From Marinicella meishanensis (lineage in GTDB: Bacteria > Pseudomonadota > Gammaproteobacteria > Xanthomonadales > Marinicellaceae), in contig NZ_JAIOUV010000001.1 in the NCBI RefSeq assembly GCF_019931145.1, positions 248,001-312,000 on the forward strand: a stretch of 64,000 nucleotides of DNA. The letters are read 5' to 3'. Both the position numbers and the translations under genes were made by a program. Shown piece after piece: positions 18,995-27,044 of the stretch (position 1 is its first letter; each line of letters begins with the position of its first letter). The notes below the pieces were generated by a model that was not told where the DNA came from, made no database searches, and saw only the letters and a list, made by a program, of their open reading frames with translations.

Positions 18995-19399
18995 TCAATC
19001 CGATCTTAAGCTGTTGGATTTAATGAGTTGGCCAAGACGGAACTTGGCTTTGAAATTTTTGCTGCTCAAATAGAATCCAGCCAAAGGGCGCATGTCATCG
19101 GGCTGCGACTTTATCCACAATAACTCAGCATACACTTTGATCAATTGTTTTTCGCCATTAACATTGAATGAGACCAAAACCAATTCGGCAATGTGGTTAA
19201 TGGGTAACACGCGTTCTAACACCAACTGCATGCCTTGTTCATTGAAATTAACGACTTCACCAAGCAAATTTTGGTCATCGGCTGTAAAAACGTTGATGGT
19301 TTGCTTGGGTTTTAACCTGTGAGCCCGTTCAATAAATGCACTGACCACATTAAGATCGGTGGAGGTTAACACATGGTGGCCAGAGGATTCAGTGAACAT
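18995..19399 (-). CDS. PilZ-like domain protein with degenerate ligand motif
   Basis: 134 residues. It aligns along its length with the protein at 19415-19792: a basic segment RAHRLKP, the strand-turn LLGEVVNFNEQGMQLVL and the end YLSSKNFKAKFRLGQLI. PilZ domains bind cyclic di-GMP with an RxxxR motif and (D/N)xSxxG; here the second reads NFNEQG, with Ser replaced by Asn, and the first is incomplete, so binding is doubtful. Second gene of a two-gene operon, 15 bases after its paralogue. Convergent with the GTPase pair. Confidence 0.6.
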   Translation of the reverse strand: MFTESSGHHVLTSTDLNVVSAFIERAHRLKPKQTINVFTADDQNLLGEVVNFNEQGMQLVLERVLPINHIAELVLVSFNVNGEKQLIKVYAELLWIKSQPDDMRPLAGFYLSSKNFKAKFRLGQLIKSNSLRSD

Positions 19400-19414
19400 G
19401 AATTTAGCTTGTGA

Positions 19415-19792
19415 TCAGTGATGTTTTCGAATCAATTGATTCAAGTGATAAATCGAACGGAAGTCTTTGGTACAAAAATAACAGCCACCCAACACCATGT
19501 CATGTTGGTCACTGGTCTTGGACCACAACAACTCAGCCTGCACTTTGATGTGTTTTTCCTGGAAATTTTGATGGTACACCAATGCCAGCTCTTTGATTTG
19601 ATGCTTGGGCAAAGGCTGGTCACCTCGCAGCAACACCTGCACACCGGTCTCGCTGAAATTAACCACCTTGCCCAACACCTGATCAGTCATGGCATCGAGC
19701 ACCACCATCAAATCGTGGGGTTGATAACGGGGCGCCCGCGCCACAAACTCACGTCCACTGCGGGTTCTGGTTAAGGCGGTATCTGGATTCAT
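19415..19792 (-). CDS. PilZ-like domain protein
   Basis: 125 residues from an ATG at 19792 preceded by a perfect AGGAG; the longer frame to 19843 lacks such a site. It carries an Arg-rich REFVARAPRYQ segment followed by GKVVNFSETGVQVLL, where NFSETG fits the PilZ (D/N)xSxxG motif. It may therefore bind cyclic di-GMP, made for instance by the diguanylate cyclase at 8157-9356, but the domain call is from motif only. No secretion signal or membrane helix. Forms an operon with its diverged paralogue. Confidence 0.65.
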   Translation of the reverse strand: MNPDTALTRTRSGREFVARAPRYQPHDLMVVLDAMTDQVLGKVVNFSETGVQVLLRGDQPLPKHQIKELALVYHQNFQEKHIKVQAELLWSKTSDQHDMVLGGCYFCTKDFRSIYHLNQLIRKHH

Positions 19793-19963
19793 GAACAACT
19801 CCTCGTTATCGAAAAAAATCAATGTCATCGACTGTGCGCCCACCAGACCCTTTGTGCAGTCTGAGAACGACTCTTTATTAATTTATCAAATTTGAGTAAA
19901 TTTGCAATTTAAATTGCATTTTTTTACCATTTTATTGGCTTTCACAGCCATAACGGGGTTGAA

Positions 19964-20932
19964 TTATTTGGGCAGTCGCCGCAATTCATGTTCTTGATTC
20001 AGCAAAAAATGGTCAAAATCGGCGGCCAGAAACAAGGGGCCTTGGTGGTGAGCTTGGGCTTCTTCGGCGATCTCAAAGATGCTGGAGCTGGCATCGGGAT
20101 CACTCGAATAGCGCGCGCTGAAGTGGGTCAAGATCAAATTCGGCAGTCCGACTAAAGCGGCGAATTGAGCCACCTGCTGGGCTGAACTGTGTTGTGGCCC
20201 TGGTCCCACTTGCGCGGCCACGGCTTGGGTGTAGGTCGCTTCATGGATCAACACATCGACCCCAGCCACCGCCGCGGCCAACAGTTCAGGGGCGTCATTG
20301 TCACCACCGACCACCACCGCGCGCGGCTTTCTGGCCGGCAACAGATACCGCTCTGCTGGCACCGATTCACCGGCTGGCCCTTTGATCGGCTGGCCTTGTT
20401 GAACTTGGCCCCACAATGGACCTTGCGGGATGCCATCGGCCAACAACCGCTCGACATTCAGTTGGCGGGCCACCTGACCTTCGGCAAACCGATAAGCAAA
20501 TGAAGGCACCCGATGACTCAGGGCATGGTGAGTGACCTCGAAGTGGGCCAACCGCAAGGGACCGGTCAAAGATTCAACAGCTTGAAACTCAATGGCATAG
20601 GGCAAGTGTGTGTCCGACACTTGTTGGCAAGTCTGAATCAGGGTTTGGATCGGCGCAGGGGCGACCACGGTCATGGGCTCGGTGCGACCGGCCATGGCGG
20701 CACTGGCCAACAAGCCAGGCAATCCAAAACAATGGTCACCATGCACGTGGGTGATGCAGATGGCGGCCAAGTGCTTTAATGACAACGGGGTGTGCAGCAG
20801 TTGGTGCTGGGTGCCTTCCCCACAGTCCACCAAACACCAGGCTTTGTGTTGTTGCATTTTGATCGCCAACGCCGACACATTGCGTTCCTTGGTTGGTGTC
20901 CCTGATGAGGTGCCCAAAAAAATCATTTCCAT
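19964..20932 (-). CDS. rnz: Ribonuclease Z / BN family nuclease
   Basis: 322 residues, short-form RNase Z length. This zinc-dependent metallo-beta-lactamase-fold enzyme cuts tRNA precursors 3' of the discriminator base. The metal-binding motif is THVHGDHCFGLPGLL, and the conserved GTSSGTPTKERNVSA opening and C-terminal LILTHFSARY are present. Encoded 11 bases after a small membrane protein, so probably co-transcribed. Because this genome encodes the tRNA CCA end (see the tRNA-Thr), the enzyme may act more as RNase BN, which is an inference. Confidence 0.93.
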   Translation of the reverse strand: MEMIFLGTSSGTPTKERNVSALAIKMQQHKAWCLVDCGEGTQHQLLHTPLSLKHLAAICITHVHGDHCFGLPGLLASAAMAGRTEPMTVVAPAPIQTLIQTCQQVSDTHLPYAIEFQAVESLTGPLRLAHFEVTHHALSHRVPSFAYRFAEGQVARQLNVERLLADGIPQGPLWGQVQQGQPIKGPAGESVPAERYLLPARKPRAVVVGGDNDAPELLAAAVAGVDVLIHEATYTQAVAAQVGPGPQHSSAQQVAQFAALVGLPNLILTHFSARYSSDPDASSSIFEIAEEAQAHHQGPLFLAADFDHFLLNQEHELRRLPK

Positions 20933-20943
20933 GGTGTGATCCT

Positions 20944-21156
20944 TCAGTCGTATGGGTTCTTTTTCAAGGCATTGATGCGCTTGGTTTCCTCAAAGTTTTT
21001 CGGGTTGTTGGCCAAGATGCGTTGTGATTGGGCGAGGTCTTGCAGCGCGGCATGCAGGTCCTTGAGTCGTCTGTTCAGGTGCACCCCAACCACCACCAAT
21101 ACCAACAGCAACAACAACACTGCCGCCAACAAAGCATAAATCAGCATGGCATCCAT
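20944..21156 (-). CDS. Small single-helix membrane protein
   Basis: 70 residues from the ATG at 21156, which has a purine-rich GGAGAGAGG site; the longer open frame upstream lacks one. One strong transmembrane helix (about 4-26, very rich in Leu and Val) is followed by a charged, probably coiled-coil cytoplasmic tail (LNRRLKDLHAALQDLAQSQRI). No known family. First gene of an operon with rnz; divergent from the ABC-F gene, 69 bases apart. Confidence 0.7.
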   Translation of the reverse strand: MDAMLIYALLAAVLLLLLVLVVVGVHLNRRLKDLHAALQDLAQSQRILANNPKNFEETKRINALKKNPYD

Positions 21157-21225
21157 GGGCCTCTCTCCAACCAAAACAGTGATTATAATTGATTTTAGCG
21201 GTCCACTGCTGCAGAATGACGCGCC

Positions 21226-23079
21226 ATGATTCAATTGACCAATCTGACCCTGAGACGCGGCCACAAAGTGTTGTTCGAAGGGGCCAACTTGAGCATCCAT
21301 CCGGGACAAAAAGCGGGTTTGACCGGCGCCAATGGCACCGGGAAGTCCAGTCTATTTGCCTTGTTGATGGACCACTTGCAAGCCGATCAGGGCGCCTGCA
21401 GCGTGCCCAAAGGTTGGCACATCGCCCACGTCAAACAAGAAACCCCGGCACTGGACCAAAGCGCCTTGGATTATGTCTTGGATGGCGATGTGGCGTTTCG
21501 CCAGCTGCAACAAAAAATCACCCAGGCCACCGCGCAAGAGCAGCACGAGCAGCTGGGTGAATTGTATGCTGAAATGGAGCGCATTGGCGGTTATGCCGCC
21601 CATGCCAAAGCCTGTCGCCTGTTACACGGCTTGGGTTTTGCCCCTGGTGAAGAGGGGCAGTCGGTCAAATCATTTTCTGGGGGGTGGCGGATGCGCTTGA
21701 ATCTGGCCCAAGCCCTGATGAGCCGTTCGGATTTGTTGTTGTTGGATGAGCCGACCAACCACTTAGACTTGGAAGCGGTGGTGTGGTTGCAAGACTGGCT
21801 GAAACGCTATGAAGGCACCTTGTTGCTGATCTCGCATGACCGCGATTTTCTCGATGGCGTGGTGCAACACATCTTGCACATCGAACAGCAACAACTGACG
21901 CTGTACAGTGGCAATTACTCGGCCTTTGAAAAAATCCGCACCGAGCGCTTGGCCCTGCAACAGGCGATGTTTGAAAAACAACAAAAACAAATCGACCACA
22001 TGCAGTCCTATGTGGACCGTTTTCGCTACAAGGCCAGCAAAGCCAAGCAAGCCCAAAGCCGCCTCAAAGCCCTGGAACGGATGGACACCATCGCCGCGGC
22101 ACAAGTGGAAAACCCCTTTCACTTTGCGTTTTATCCGTGCCAAAACCTGAAGCACCAAATCGTCGAATTAGAAGGTGCCGACATCGGCTATGGCGATCAC
22201 CTGGTGTTCAAGAACCTCAATTTTTCGGTCACCGCCGGGGCGCGCATCGGTTTGTTGGGACGCAATGGCGCGGGTAAATCGACCCTGATCAAAGCCATGT
22301 CAGGGGACAAAGCCTTGCAGCGGGGTGAGCTGAAAACCGCCAAGGACCTGCACATCGGCTATTTCGCCCAGCACCAGCTGGAACAATTGGACCCTGAGGC
22401 CACCGCCATTGAGCATGTGCTGCAACTGGATCCTGAGGCGACCGAACAGGTGGTGAAAAACTTCCTCGGTGGTTTCGGTTTCCAAGGCGAGAAAGCCGAC
22501 ACCCCGGTGGAGCCCTTTTCCGGGGGTGAAAAAGCGCGTTTGGCCCTGGCCCTGATCGTGTATCAGCGACCGGACCTGCTGCTGTTGGACGAGCCGACCA
22601 ACCATTTGGATTTGAACATGCGTGATGCCATCGCCTTTGCCTTGCAAGATTATGAAGGCGCAGTGATCCTGGTGTCCCATGACAAGCACATGCTGAATGC
22701 CGTGATCGATGAAATGGTCTACATCGACCAAGGCCAGATTCACCCGTTTGACGGCGATTTGGATGGCTACCAAAGTTTCATCAAAGCCCAGATCAAGCAA
22801 GCCGAAGCCGCTGCCAACAACGTGGTTCCGATCAACAAGAAGCAAAACCACAAAGCCAATAAGGCGGCGAAAAACCGCCTGCAAAAACTGGAAAAACTGA
22901 TCGATCAACTGACCCAAAAACTCACCGACGTCACCGCCCGCCTGGGTGAGTCAGACATCTACGAACCAGAAAACCAACACGAGCTCAAACGCTGCATGGA
23001 AGAATCGCAACAGCTGCAAAGTGAATTGGATGACTATGAAGCCGAGTGGTTGGAATTGAGTGAACTGATGGACAAATGA
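21226..23079 (+). CDS. yheS: ABC-F family ATPase, YheS type
   Basis: 617 residues with two ABC domains and no membrane segments, as in ribosome-associated ABC-F proteins. Walker A motifs are GANGTGKSS and GRNGAGKST; signature motifs are SFSGGWRMR and PFSGGEKAR; both Walker B sites end in LLLDEPTNHLDL. The linker (MQSYVDRFRYKASKAKQAQSR) and a charged C-terminal coiled coil (about 535-610) are typical of YheS. It probably acts on stalled ribosomes. The N-terminal half closely follows E. coli YheS (PGQKAGLTGANG, VKQETPALDQSALDYVLDGD). No Shine-Dalgarno is seen; a TATAAT at 21184-21189 is a likely -10. Confidence 0.93.
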   Translation: MIQLTNLTLRRGHKVLFEGANLSIHPGQKAGLTGANGTGKSSLFALLMDHLQADQGACSVPKGWHIAHVKQETPALDQSALDYVLDGDVAFRQLQQKITQATAQEQHEQLGELYAEMERIGGYAAHAKACRLLHGLGFAPGEEGQSVKSFSGGWRMRLNLAQALMSRSDLLLLDEPTNHLDLEAVVWLQDWLKRYEGTLLLISHDRDFLDGVVQHILHIEQQQLTLYSGNYSAFEKIRTERLALQQAMFEKQQKQIDHMQSYVDRFRYKASKAKQAQSRLKALERMDTIAAAQVENPFHFAFYPCQNLKHQIVELEGADIGYGDHLVFKNLNFSVTAGARIGLLGRNGAGKSTLIKAMSGDKALQRGELKTAKDLHIGYFAQHQLEQLDPEATAIEHVLQLDPEATEQVVKNFLGGFGFQGEKADTPVEPFSGGEKARLALALIVYQRPDLLLLDEPTNHLDLNMRDAIAFALQDYEGAVILVSHDKHMLNAVIDEMVYIDQGQIHPFDGDLDGYQSFIKAQIKQAEAAANNVVPINKKQNHKANKAAKNRLQKLEKLIDQLTQKLTDVTARLGESDIYEPENQHELKRCMEESQQLQSELDDYEAEWLELSELMDK

Positions 23080-23503
23080 GGTGGCAAAAAGTGTCATCAT
23101 TTCGTCACATAAATGTCATGTGATGTTTTTTCACAAACCAAACCAAGTCAATATCTATTTTCATAAATCACCGACAACTCATTGATATCAAAGTATTTTA
23201 AATTTTGAGCGTGGGTCCAATCACGGCTTGTATAACACGTGCACACAATCTTTGGGTTGACATGAACAATGAACATACGATACAACTAATTTAAGAGTTT
23301 GAGCGTATTCAATAGATTGTGTGTGGGCAGTTTTTTGATCAATCTCTGTGTGTGTGTAAATTTTCACTTGCTGAATTTTTATGAGTGTGTAATTCGGCAT
23401 TATTTGCTGCCAGACGTGCTGTCAAGTTTGATGGCAGGACTGCTGGTCCCTTAGCAAATCGGGTAAACACCCGTCCAGAATGCTGTAATAAAGAAGGATA
23501 AAG
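23080..23503. other. AT-rich intergenic region upstream of the BLUF operon
   Basis: 424 bases with no credible gene, richer in A+T than its neighbours. It contains the best promoter candidate of the operon (23257-23286), a GT-rich run near 23346-23358 and an Shine-Dalgarno AAGAAGG at 23491-23497. Long regulated upstream regions are unusual in this compact window, so it may contain binding sites for the operon's regulator. I see no RNA gene. Confidence 0.6.
23257..23286 (+). promoter_or_regulatory. Candidate promoter of the BLUF-GTPase operon
   Basis: A consensus TTGACA (23257-23262), then 18 bases and TACAAC (23281-23286). This would give a leader of more than 200 bases. The -10 match is only fair. 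Confidence 0.3.
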
Positions 23504-23959
23504 TTGTACCAGATTACCCCAGCTGGCCATCGTGCAATGGCCAATGCCAAAACCCTCAAATTGCCGATCGAGTGGACCCAGATCCTGAACGCCATTCTCT
23601 GCCACCAGGAAGCTGCATCGGTTGAATTATCACGTTGTGATTTTTCTCTGCTGCAAGCCTTGGCCGAAATCGGGTTAATCCGCAAATCCAATGTTGCCCC
23701 TAATCCAGACCAGACAGCAGGCATCAATGAACCATCACAACCAGCCCTGTCTGCCATCAAACAACAGTTTGCTGGCCTGTTAAAACAACACTTCACCAAC
23801 GATCATCAGCTGTGGGACATCTTGATCAATTTGGAGTCGGTGCTGGATCGAGATGGCATGATTTGGTTCATGAATCAAGTGATGGGTTTGTGCCAAGCGG
23901 ATCAACTCAAGGCTTATCAACCTTTATTTGAACGATTATTGGAGCTGGGTGATGAATAA
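23504..23959 (+). CDS. Uncharacterised protein, first gene of the BLUF-GTPase operon
   Basis: 151 residues from a TTG start with AAGAAGG six bases before it; no ATG in frame has as good a site. The first 60 residues (YQITPAGHRAMAN...LPIEWTQILNAI...FSLLQALAEIGLI) have the look of a winged-helix fold, and the rest is helical. There is no signal peptide or membrane segment. No known family recognised. It overlaps the BLUF gene by eight bases, so the two are translationally coupled and probably act together. A role in reading out the photoreceptor or GTPase state is inference. Confidence 0.8.
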   Translation: MYQITPAGHRAMANAKTLKLPIEWTQILNAILCHQEAASVELSRCDFSLLQALAEIGLIRKSNVAPNPDQTAGINEPSQPALSAIKQQFAGLLKQHFTNDHQLWDILINLESVLDRDGMIWFMNQVMGLCQADQLKAYQPLFERLLELGDE

Positions 23960-24386
23960 CAACCAATCTTTGGTCAGGTTGACCTATGCCAGTATCAAGG
24001 ACCGACATGTGGACGGCAGAGACTTGGAGCAAATTTTGATCCAAGCCCAGGCACACAATGAACAACGGAACATCACTGGTGTGTTGGTCTTCAACAGTCA
24101 ATTTTTCCTACAGGCTTTGGAGGGACCCAGGGTGGCTGTCAGCCAGTTGTACAATAAAATCATCCAAGACACCCGTCACCATGATGCTCAAATCATCAAG
24201 TTGTGCGCCATCAAACAAAGGCACTGGTCAGTGTGGTCGATGGAATTTATTTCCATCTCCGAACCAGAAGAGCGCGTTTACCGCAAATACTCCAGCCAAA
24301 GCCAATTCAATCCTTTCAAGATTGAAACCGACGCTGTGGATGATTTCTTGCAAGAAATATGCCAACCCTATCTGGAGGGTTCCTGA
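23952..24386 (+). CDS. BLUF-domain blue-light photoreceptor
   Basis: 144 residues from the ATG at 23952 (GGAG site within the preceding gene). The BLUF domain fills almost the whole protein. Tyr12, Asn36 and Gln54 fall at exactly the spacing of the flavin-site residues of AppA (21, 45, 63): LTYAS, AHNEQRNITGVLV and FFLQALEGP. The later VWSMEF block supplies the Trp/Met loop. It should bind FAD and respond to blue light through a rearranged hydrogen-bond network. It has no attached output domain, so it must signal through a partner; its neighbours, a GTPase and Roadblock proteins, are the obvious candidates. Second gene of a seven-gene operon. Confidence 0.92.
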   Translation: MNNNQSLVRLTYASIKDRHVDGRDLEQILIQAQAHNEQRNITGVLVFNSQFFLQALEGPRVAVSQLYNKIIQDTRHHDAQIIKLCAIKQRHWSVWSMEFISISEPEERVYRKYSSQSQFNPFKIETDAVDDFLQEICQPYLEGS

Positions 24387-24387
24387 C

Positions 24388-24738
24388 ATGCATTCATTGC
24401 AAGAAACCATTTGGGAGAATGTGTCCAACCGCCCCTTGAAACAGAACATGGTGGGCAAGTACTACCGGTTAACTGAGTGGCCAAACTTTGGTTTTTCCAA
24501 GTACAGCCCGGATTTCATCGTGCTCAGCGCCCATTTAACCAAGAAAACCATGAGCAAATCGGAATTGTTGCAGCTGGTCAATGGCAACGAACACATCGTC
24601 AATCATTTTTTGAATGCGGCATCTTTGCTACAAATCATTGAGCTTAAGGAGGGGCGAGAAAACCTTCAGCGAGATTCTGGCTCCGCAGTCAGCCATTTCA
24701 CCAACCGGCTCAAATCACTGTTTGGTTTCAGTTCATGA
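24388..24738 (+). CDS. Uncharacterised 116-residue protein with the WPNFG domain
   Basis: Starts one base after the BLUF stop; GGAGGG site before the ATG at 24388. Residues about 24-116 (YRLTEWPNFGFSKYSPDFIV to LKSLFGFSS) align with the C-terminal ~95 residues of the next protein: shared WPNFG, (D/E)FI.L...L, M(S/T)..E(L/I)(L/I)Q, FLNA and a terminal F...LK.LFGF. The predicted pattern is helical, perhaps a winged-helix-like fold. I know no named family. The duplicated domain in two adjacent genes suggests they contact the same partner, possibly the GTPase; that is inference. Confidence 0.78.
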   Translation: MHSLQETIWENVSNRPLKQNMVGKYYRLTEWPNFGFSKYSPDFIVLSAHLTKKTMSKSELLQLVNGNEHIVNHFLNAASLLQIIELKEGRENLQRDSGSAVSHFTNRLKSLFGFSS

Positions 24739-24757
24739 TAAGCACGGGGGGAATGTT

Positions 24758-25651
24758 ATGAATATCCGCATAGCTTGTGCCATGGGGGGCCGCGACTTGG
24801 CCTTGATCAAATCAATTCTGAGCCTCCAAAGTGAATACAATGGCAGCCAGCTGAGTTTCACAGAAGACACGCGACAAAGTGATGTGTTGGTGGTGAAAGA
24901 CTATTTGGATGATGGTGCTGTGTATTATGCATTGAATCGCAAAAACGGCCAAAAAACCCCAATTCTACCCAACCTCAATCCCAAATCGTTGAGGCACTTG
25001 TTCAGCGCACTTGGCCAACAAAGTTTACACGCCAACCAATCCATTGCAGCGGTGGACCAACTCAAACCATTCAAAACTATTTTGTTGGAATACATGCAAG
25101 CCAACAGTGACAGCTTGATGATGGTGGCATCATCAGACTGGTGTGTGCTGTTTGATAAAGACAACAACCGCATGCATGCCAACCGCAAGATAGACCAAGC
25201 GTTGGTGCAGGCCTTGATTGACCAACCTGACCACGACACTGAGATCCTCGCCGCATCGGACCCCCTGCCAGCTGAACTCGAACATTCCGCAGCATTGGAA
25301 AACTGGTGCTGGCAACTGGGGCTGGATGACAAGACCCAAAACATGTTAAAGCGATTGGACCTGAATGACCCCAAGTTCAAGTTGATTTCCTGGCCCAATT
25401 TTGGCGAATTGAAATTCAAACCGGAATTCATTCAATTGTGTTCTGGCTTGTGGCACTCAGCCATGACCCAAAAGGAAATCATCCAACACATGGGTGTTGA
25501 ACCTGCCCTGCTGTGTCAATTTTTGAACGCCACATTGTTGACTGGACATTTGGCCATGGTTCCCAATCACGACACTGACCACACGACCACAGCCAAACCC
25601 ACAGGTGAGTCTGGCTTCATTTTCAATTTGAAACGACTTTTTGGATTTTAA
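24758..25651 (+). CDS. Uncharacterised 297-residue protein with a C-terminal WPNFG domain
   Basis: The ATG at 24758 follows a GGGGGG site; the longer frame to 24614 overlaps the previous gene and is rejected. The N-terminal ~200 residues (MNIRIACAMGGRDLALIKSI...SDVLVVKDYLDDGAVYYAL) look alpha/beta but match nothing I know. Residues about 200-297 repeat the domain of the preceding 116-residue protein, ending FNLKRLFGF. Cytoplasmic. In conservon-type systems an uncharacterised protein often lies beside the Roadblock/GTPase genes; this one could be the link to output. Fourth gene of the operon. Confidence 0.78.
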   Translation: MNIRIACAMGGRDLALIKSILSLQSEYNGSQLSFTEDTRQSDVLVVKDYLDDGAVYYALNRKNGQKTPILPNLNPKSLRHLFSALGQQSLHANQSIAAVDQLKPFKTILLEYMQANSDSLMMVASSDWCVLFDKDNNRMHANRKIDQALVQALIDQPDHDTEILAASDPLPAELEHSAALENWCWQLGLDDKTQNMLKRLDLNDPKFKLISWPNFGELKFKPEFIQLCSGLWHSAMTQKEIIQHMGVEPALLCQFLNATLLTGHLAMVPNHDTDHTTTAKPTGESGFIFNLKRLFGF

Positions 25652-25726
25652 TCACCATGACTGACACTTGCCTCACATATTTGATGCATCAGCCCTGTGT
25701 CATGCCCACTCGGCAGCGAGGTTGGC

Positions 25727-26245
25727 ATGCATAAAAAAGTGGCTTTCATCGGCTCAGTGGGATCAGGTAAAACCACCATCATAGATAACTTGAGCAGCAT
25801 CAACACCGTGAACACCGATGTGGAGTCATCGGTCGACATTGGCAAAGAAATGACCACGGTTGGCATCGATTATGGACACATCGTGGTCGATCAAGAAACC
25901 ACCTTGGGCTTGTATGGTGTGCCTGGACAGCGCAAATTTTCCTTTATCTGGGATTTTGTCAAGGATGGGTTGTGGGCAGTGGTCATCTTGGTCAGGAACA
26001 GGGATCGAGAATCGATCCATGAACTGGACCATTTGTTGGATTATTTTGACATTCAACAACACATGCCGTGCGTGATTGGCATCACCCACGTGGACAGTGA
26101 GTCCGGTGAATCCACCATCAAAAAAATAAAATCCACATTGCAGCCACGCGGTTTGAATCTGCCAGTCTATACCATTGATGCCAGAGACAAAGAATGCGCC
26201 AATTTAATCATGAGAACCTTGATAGCCATAGAAGAGAGCCAATAA
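25727..26245 (+). CDS. Small GTPase of the conservon CvnD-like group
   Basis: 172 residues from the ATG at 25727 (GAGG site; a GTG at 25697 is rejected). P-loop GSVGSGKT at 9-16. The switch II region reads LYGVPGQRKFSFIWD, where the usual Asp of DxPGQ is Gly64, as in Streptomyces CvnD-type GTPases; TTVGIDYGHIVVD before it also matches that group. The specificity motif is THVD, with His instead of Lys, so nucleotide preference should not be assumed. No membrane anchor. The following two Roadblock genes are the expected partners or regulators. Stop and next start are contiguous (TAA ATG). Confidence 0.9.
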   Translation: MHKKVAFIGSVGSGKTTIIDNLSSINTVNTDVESSVDIGKEMTTVGIDYGHIVVDQETTLGLYGVPGQRKFSFIWDFVKDGLWAVVILVRNRDRESIHELDHLLDYFDIQQHMPCVIGITHVDSESGESTIKKIKSTLQPRGLNLPVYTIDARDKECANLIMRTLIAIEESQ

Positions 26246-26653
26246 ATGAAACAAACTTTTGCAGACTTATTCAAACAAATTGACAGCAAGTTACACAGCA
26301 TTCGCTGCTTGAGCTTAACCACCGAGGATGGCTTCTCTGTGTTCAGTCAAACAGCCGGCAGTTTCAAAGTAGAGGACGACAAACTCTCGGCTGTGACCAG
26401 CTCACTCACAGCTTTGGGTTCGGCCGCCGCCAAGCAATTGATCGGCGCCAAGTTTGAATCCACTTGCATTGAAACCAACGAAGGCTTGATGTTCATGATC
26501 AAAACCAAATACCAAGACAAACCATGTGTCTTAAGCCTGATATCAGGCAATGATCCCAACTTGGGTCAAATCCGTTTTTATCTGAATAAGCTGGCCGCTT
26601 ATTTAGAAACAGCGAAACTGTCTGCTGCGAACGACAGCCAACCTCAAAAATAG
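26246..26653 (+). CDS. Roadblock/LC7 domain protein 1
   Basis: 135 residues. The pattern of a Roadblock/LC7 (MglB/CvnB-like) domain is visible: LHSIRCLSLTTEDGFSVFSQ, a helix with SSLTALGSAAAKQLIG, then strands around STCIETNEGLMFMIKT and PCVLSLISG. The C-terminal 15 residues are a polar tail. Such domains dimerise and bind small GTPases, acting as GTPase-activating or scaffold proteins. Starts directly after the GTPase stop codon, so the products are probably made in a fixed ratio. First of two Roadblock genes in the operon; they are only distantly alike. Confidence 0.82.
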   Translation: MKQTFADLFKQIDSKLHSIRCLSLTTEDGFSVFSQTAGSFKVEDDKLSAVTSSLTALGSAAAKQLIGAKFESTCIETNEGLMFMIKTKYQDKPCVLSLISGNDPNLGQIRFYLNKLAAYLETAKLSAANDSQPQK

Positions 26654-26664
26654 GGGAAAATATT

Positions 26665-27024
26665 ATGGCCAACATTAAAGAAAGTTTAGAAGATTTGATG
26701 ACAGTCGATGGCGCCAAGTGTGTGTCATTGGTGGACAGTTCATCTGGCATGGTGCTGGGTGAAATGGGGACTGGAGTGGACATGGAGCTGGCCGCTGCCG
26801 GTAATTCTGAAGTGGTTAAAGCCAAAATGAAAACCATGAAAAACCTGGGCCTAAAAACCGAAATCGAAGACATCTTGATCACTTTGGGCGATCAATACCA
26901 CATCATTCGTCCGATGGTCTCGCAAAAAGGTCTGTTCTTGTATGTGGTGCTTGACAAAGAAAAAGGCAATCTGGCCTTGGCGCGCCGCAAAACTCAAAAT
27001 GTAGAAGAAGCCTTAAAAGTATAA
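26665..27024 (+). CDS. Roadblock/LC7 domain protein 2
   Basis: 119 residues with a GGGGAA site. The domain fills the protein: LMTVDGAKCVSLVDSSSGMVLGEMG, a helix, then EDILITLGDQYHIIRPM and LFLYVVLDKEKGNLALARR. It is more like typical single-domain Roadblock proteins than the preceding gene product. The two could form a heterodimer around the GTPase, as MglB dimers do with MglA; this is inference. Last gene of the operon, followed 20 bases later by a large hairpin. Confidence 0.85.
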   Translation: MANIKESLEDLMTVDGAKCVSLVDSSSGMVLGEMGTGVDMELAAAGNSEVVKAKMKTMKNLGLKTEIEDILITLGDQYHIIRPMVSQKGLFLYVVLDKEKGNLALARRKTQNVEEALKV

Positions 27025-27044
27025 ATACTGAGGGAGAATGTTGC

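Noticed and set aside
23105..23123. Inverted repeat TCACAT-N7-ATGTGA as a CRP site
   Set aside because: CRP sites have TGTGA first and TCACA second with six bases between; this is the reverse order. It may be chance in AT-rich DNA.
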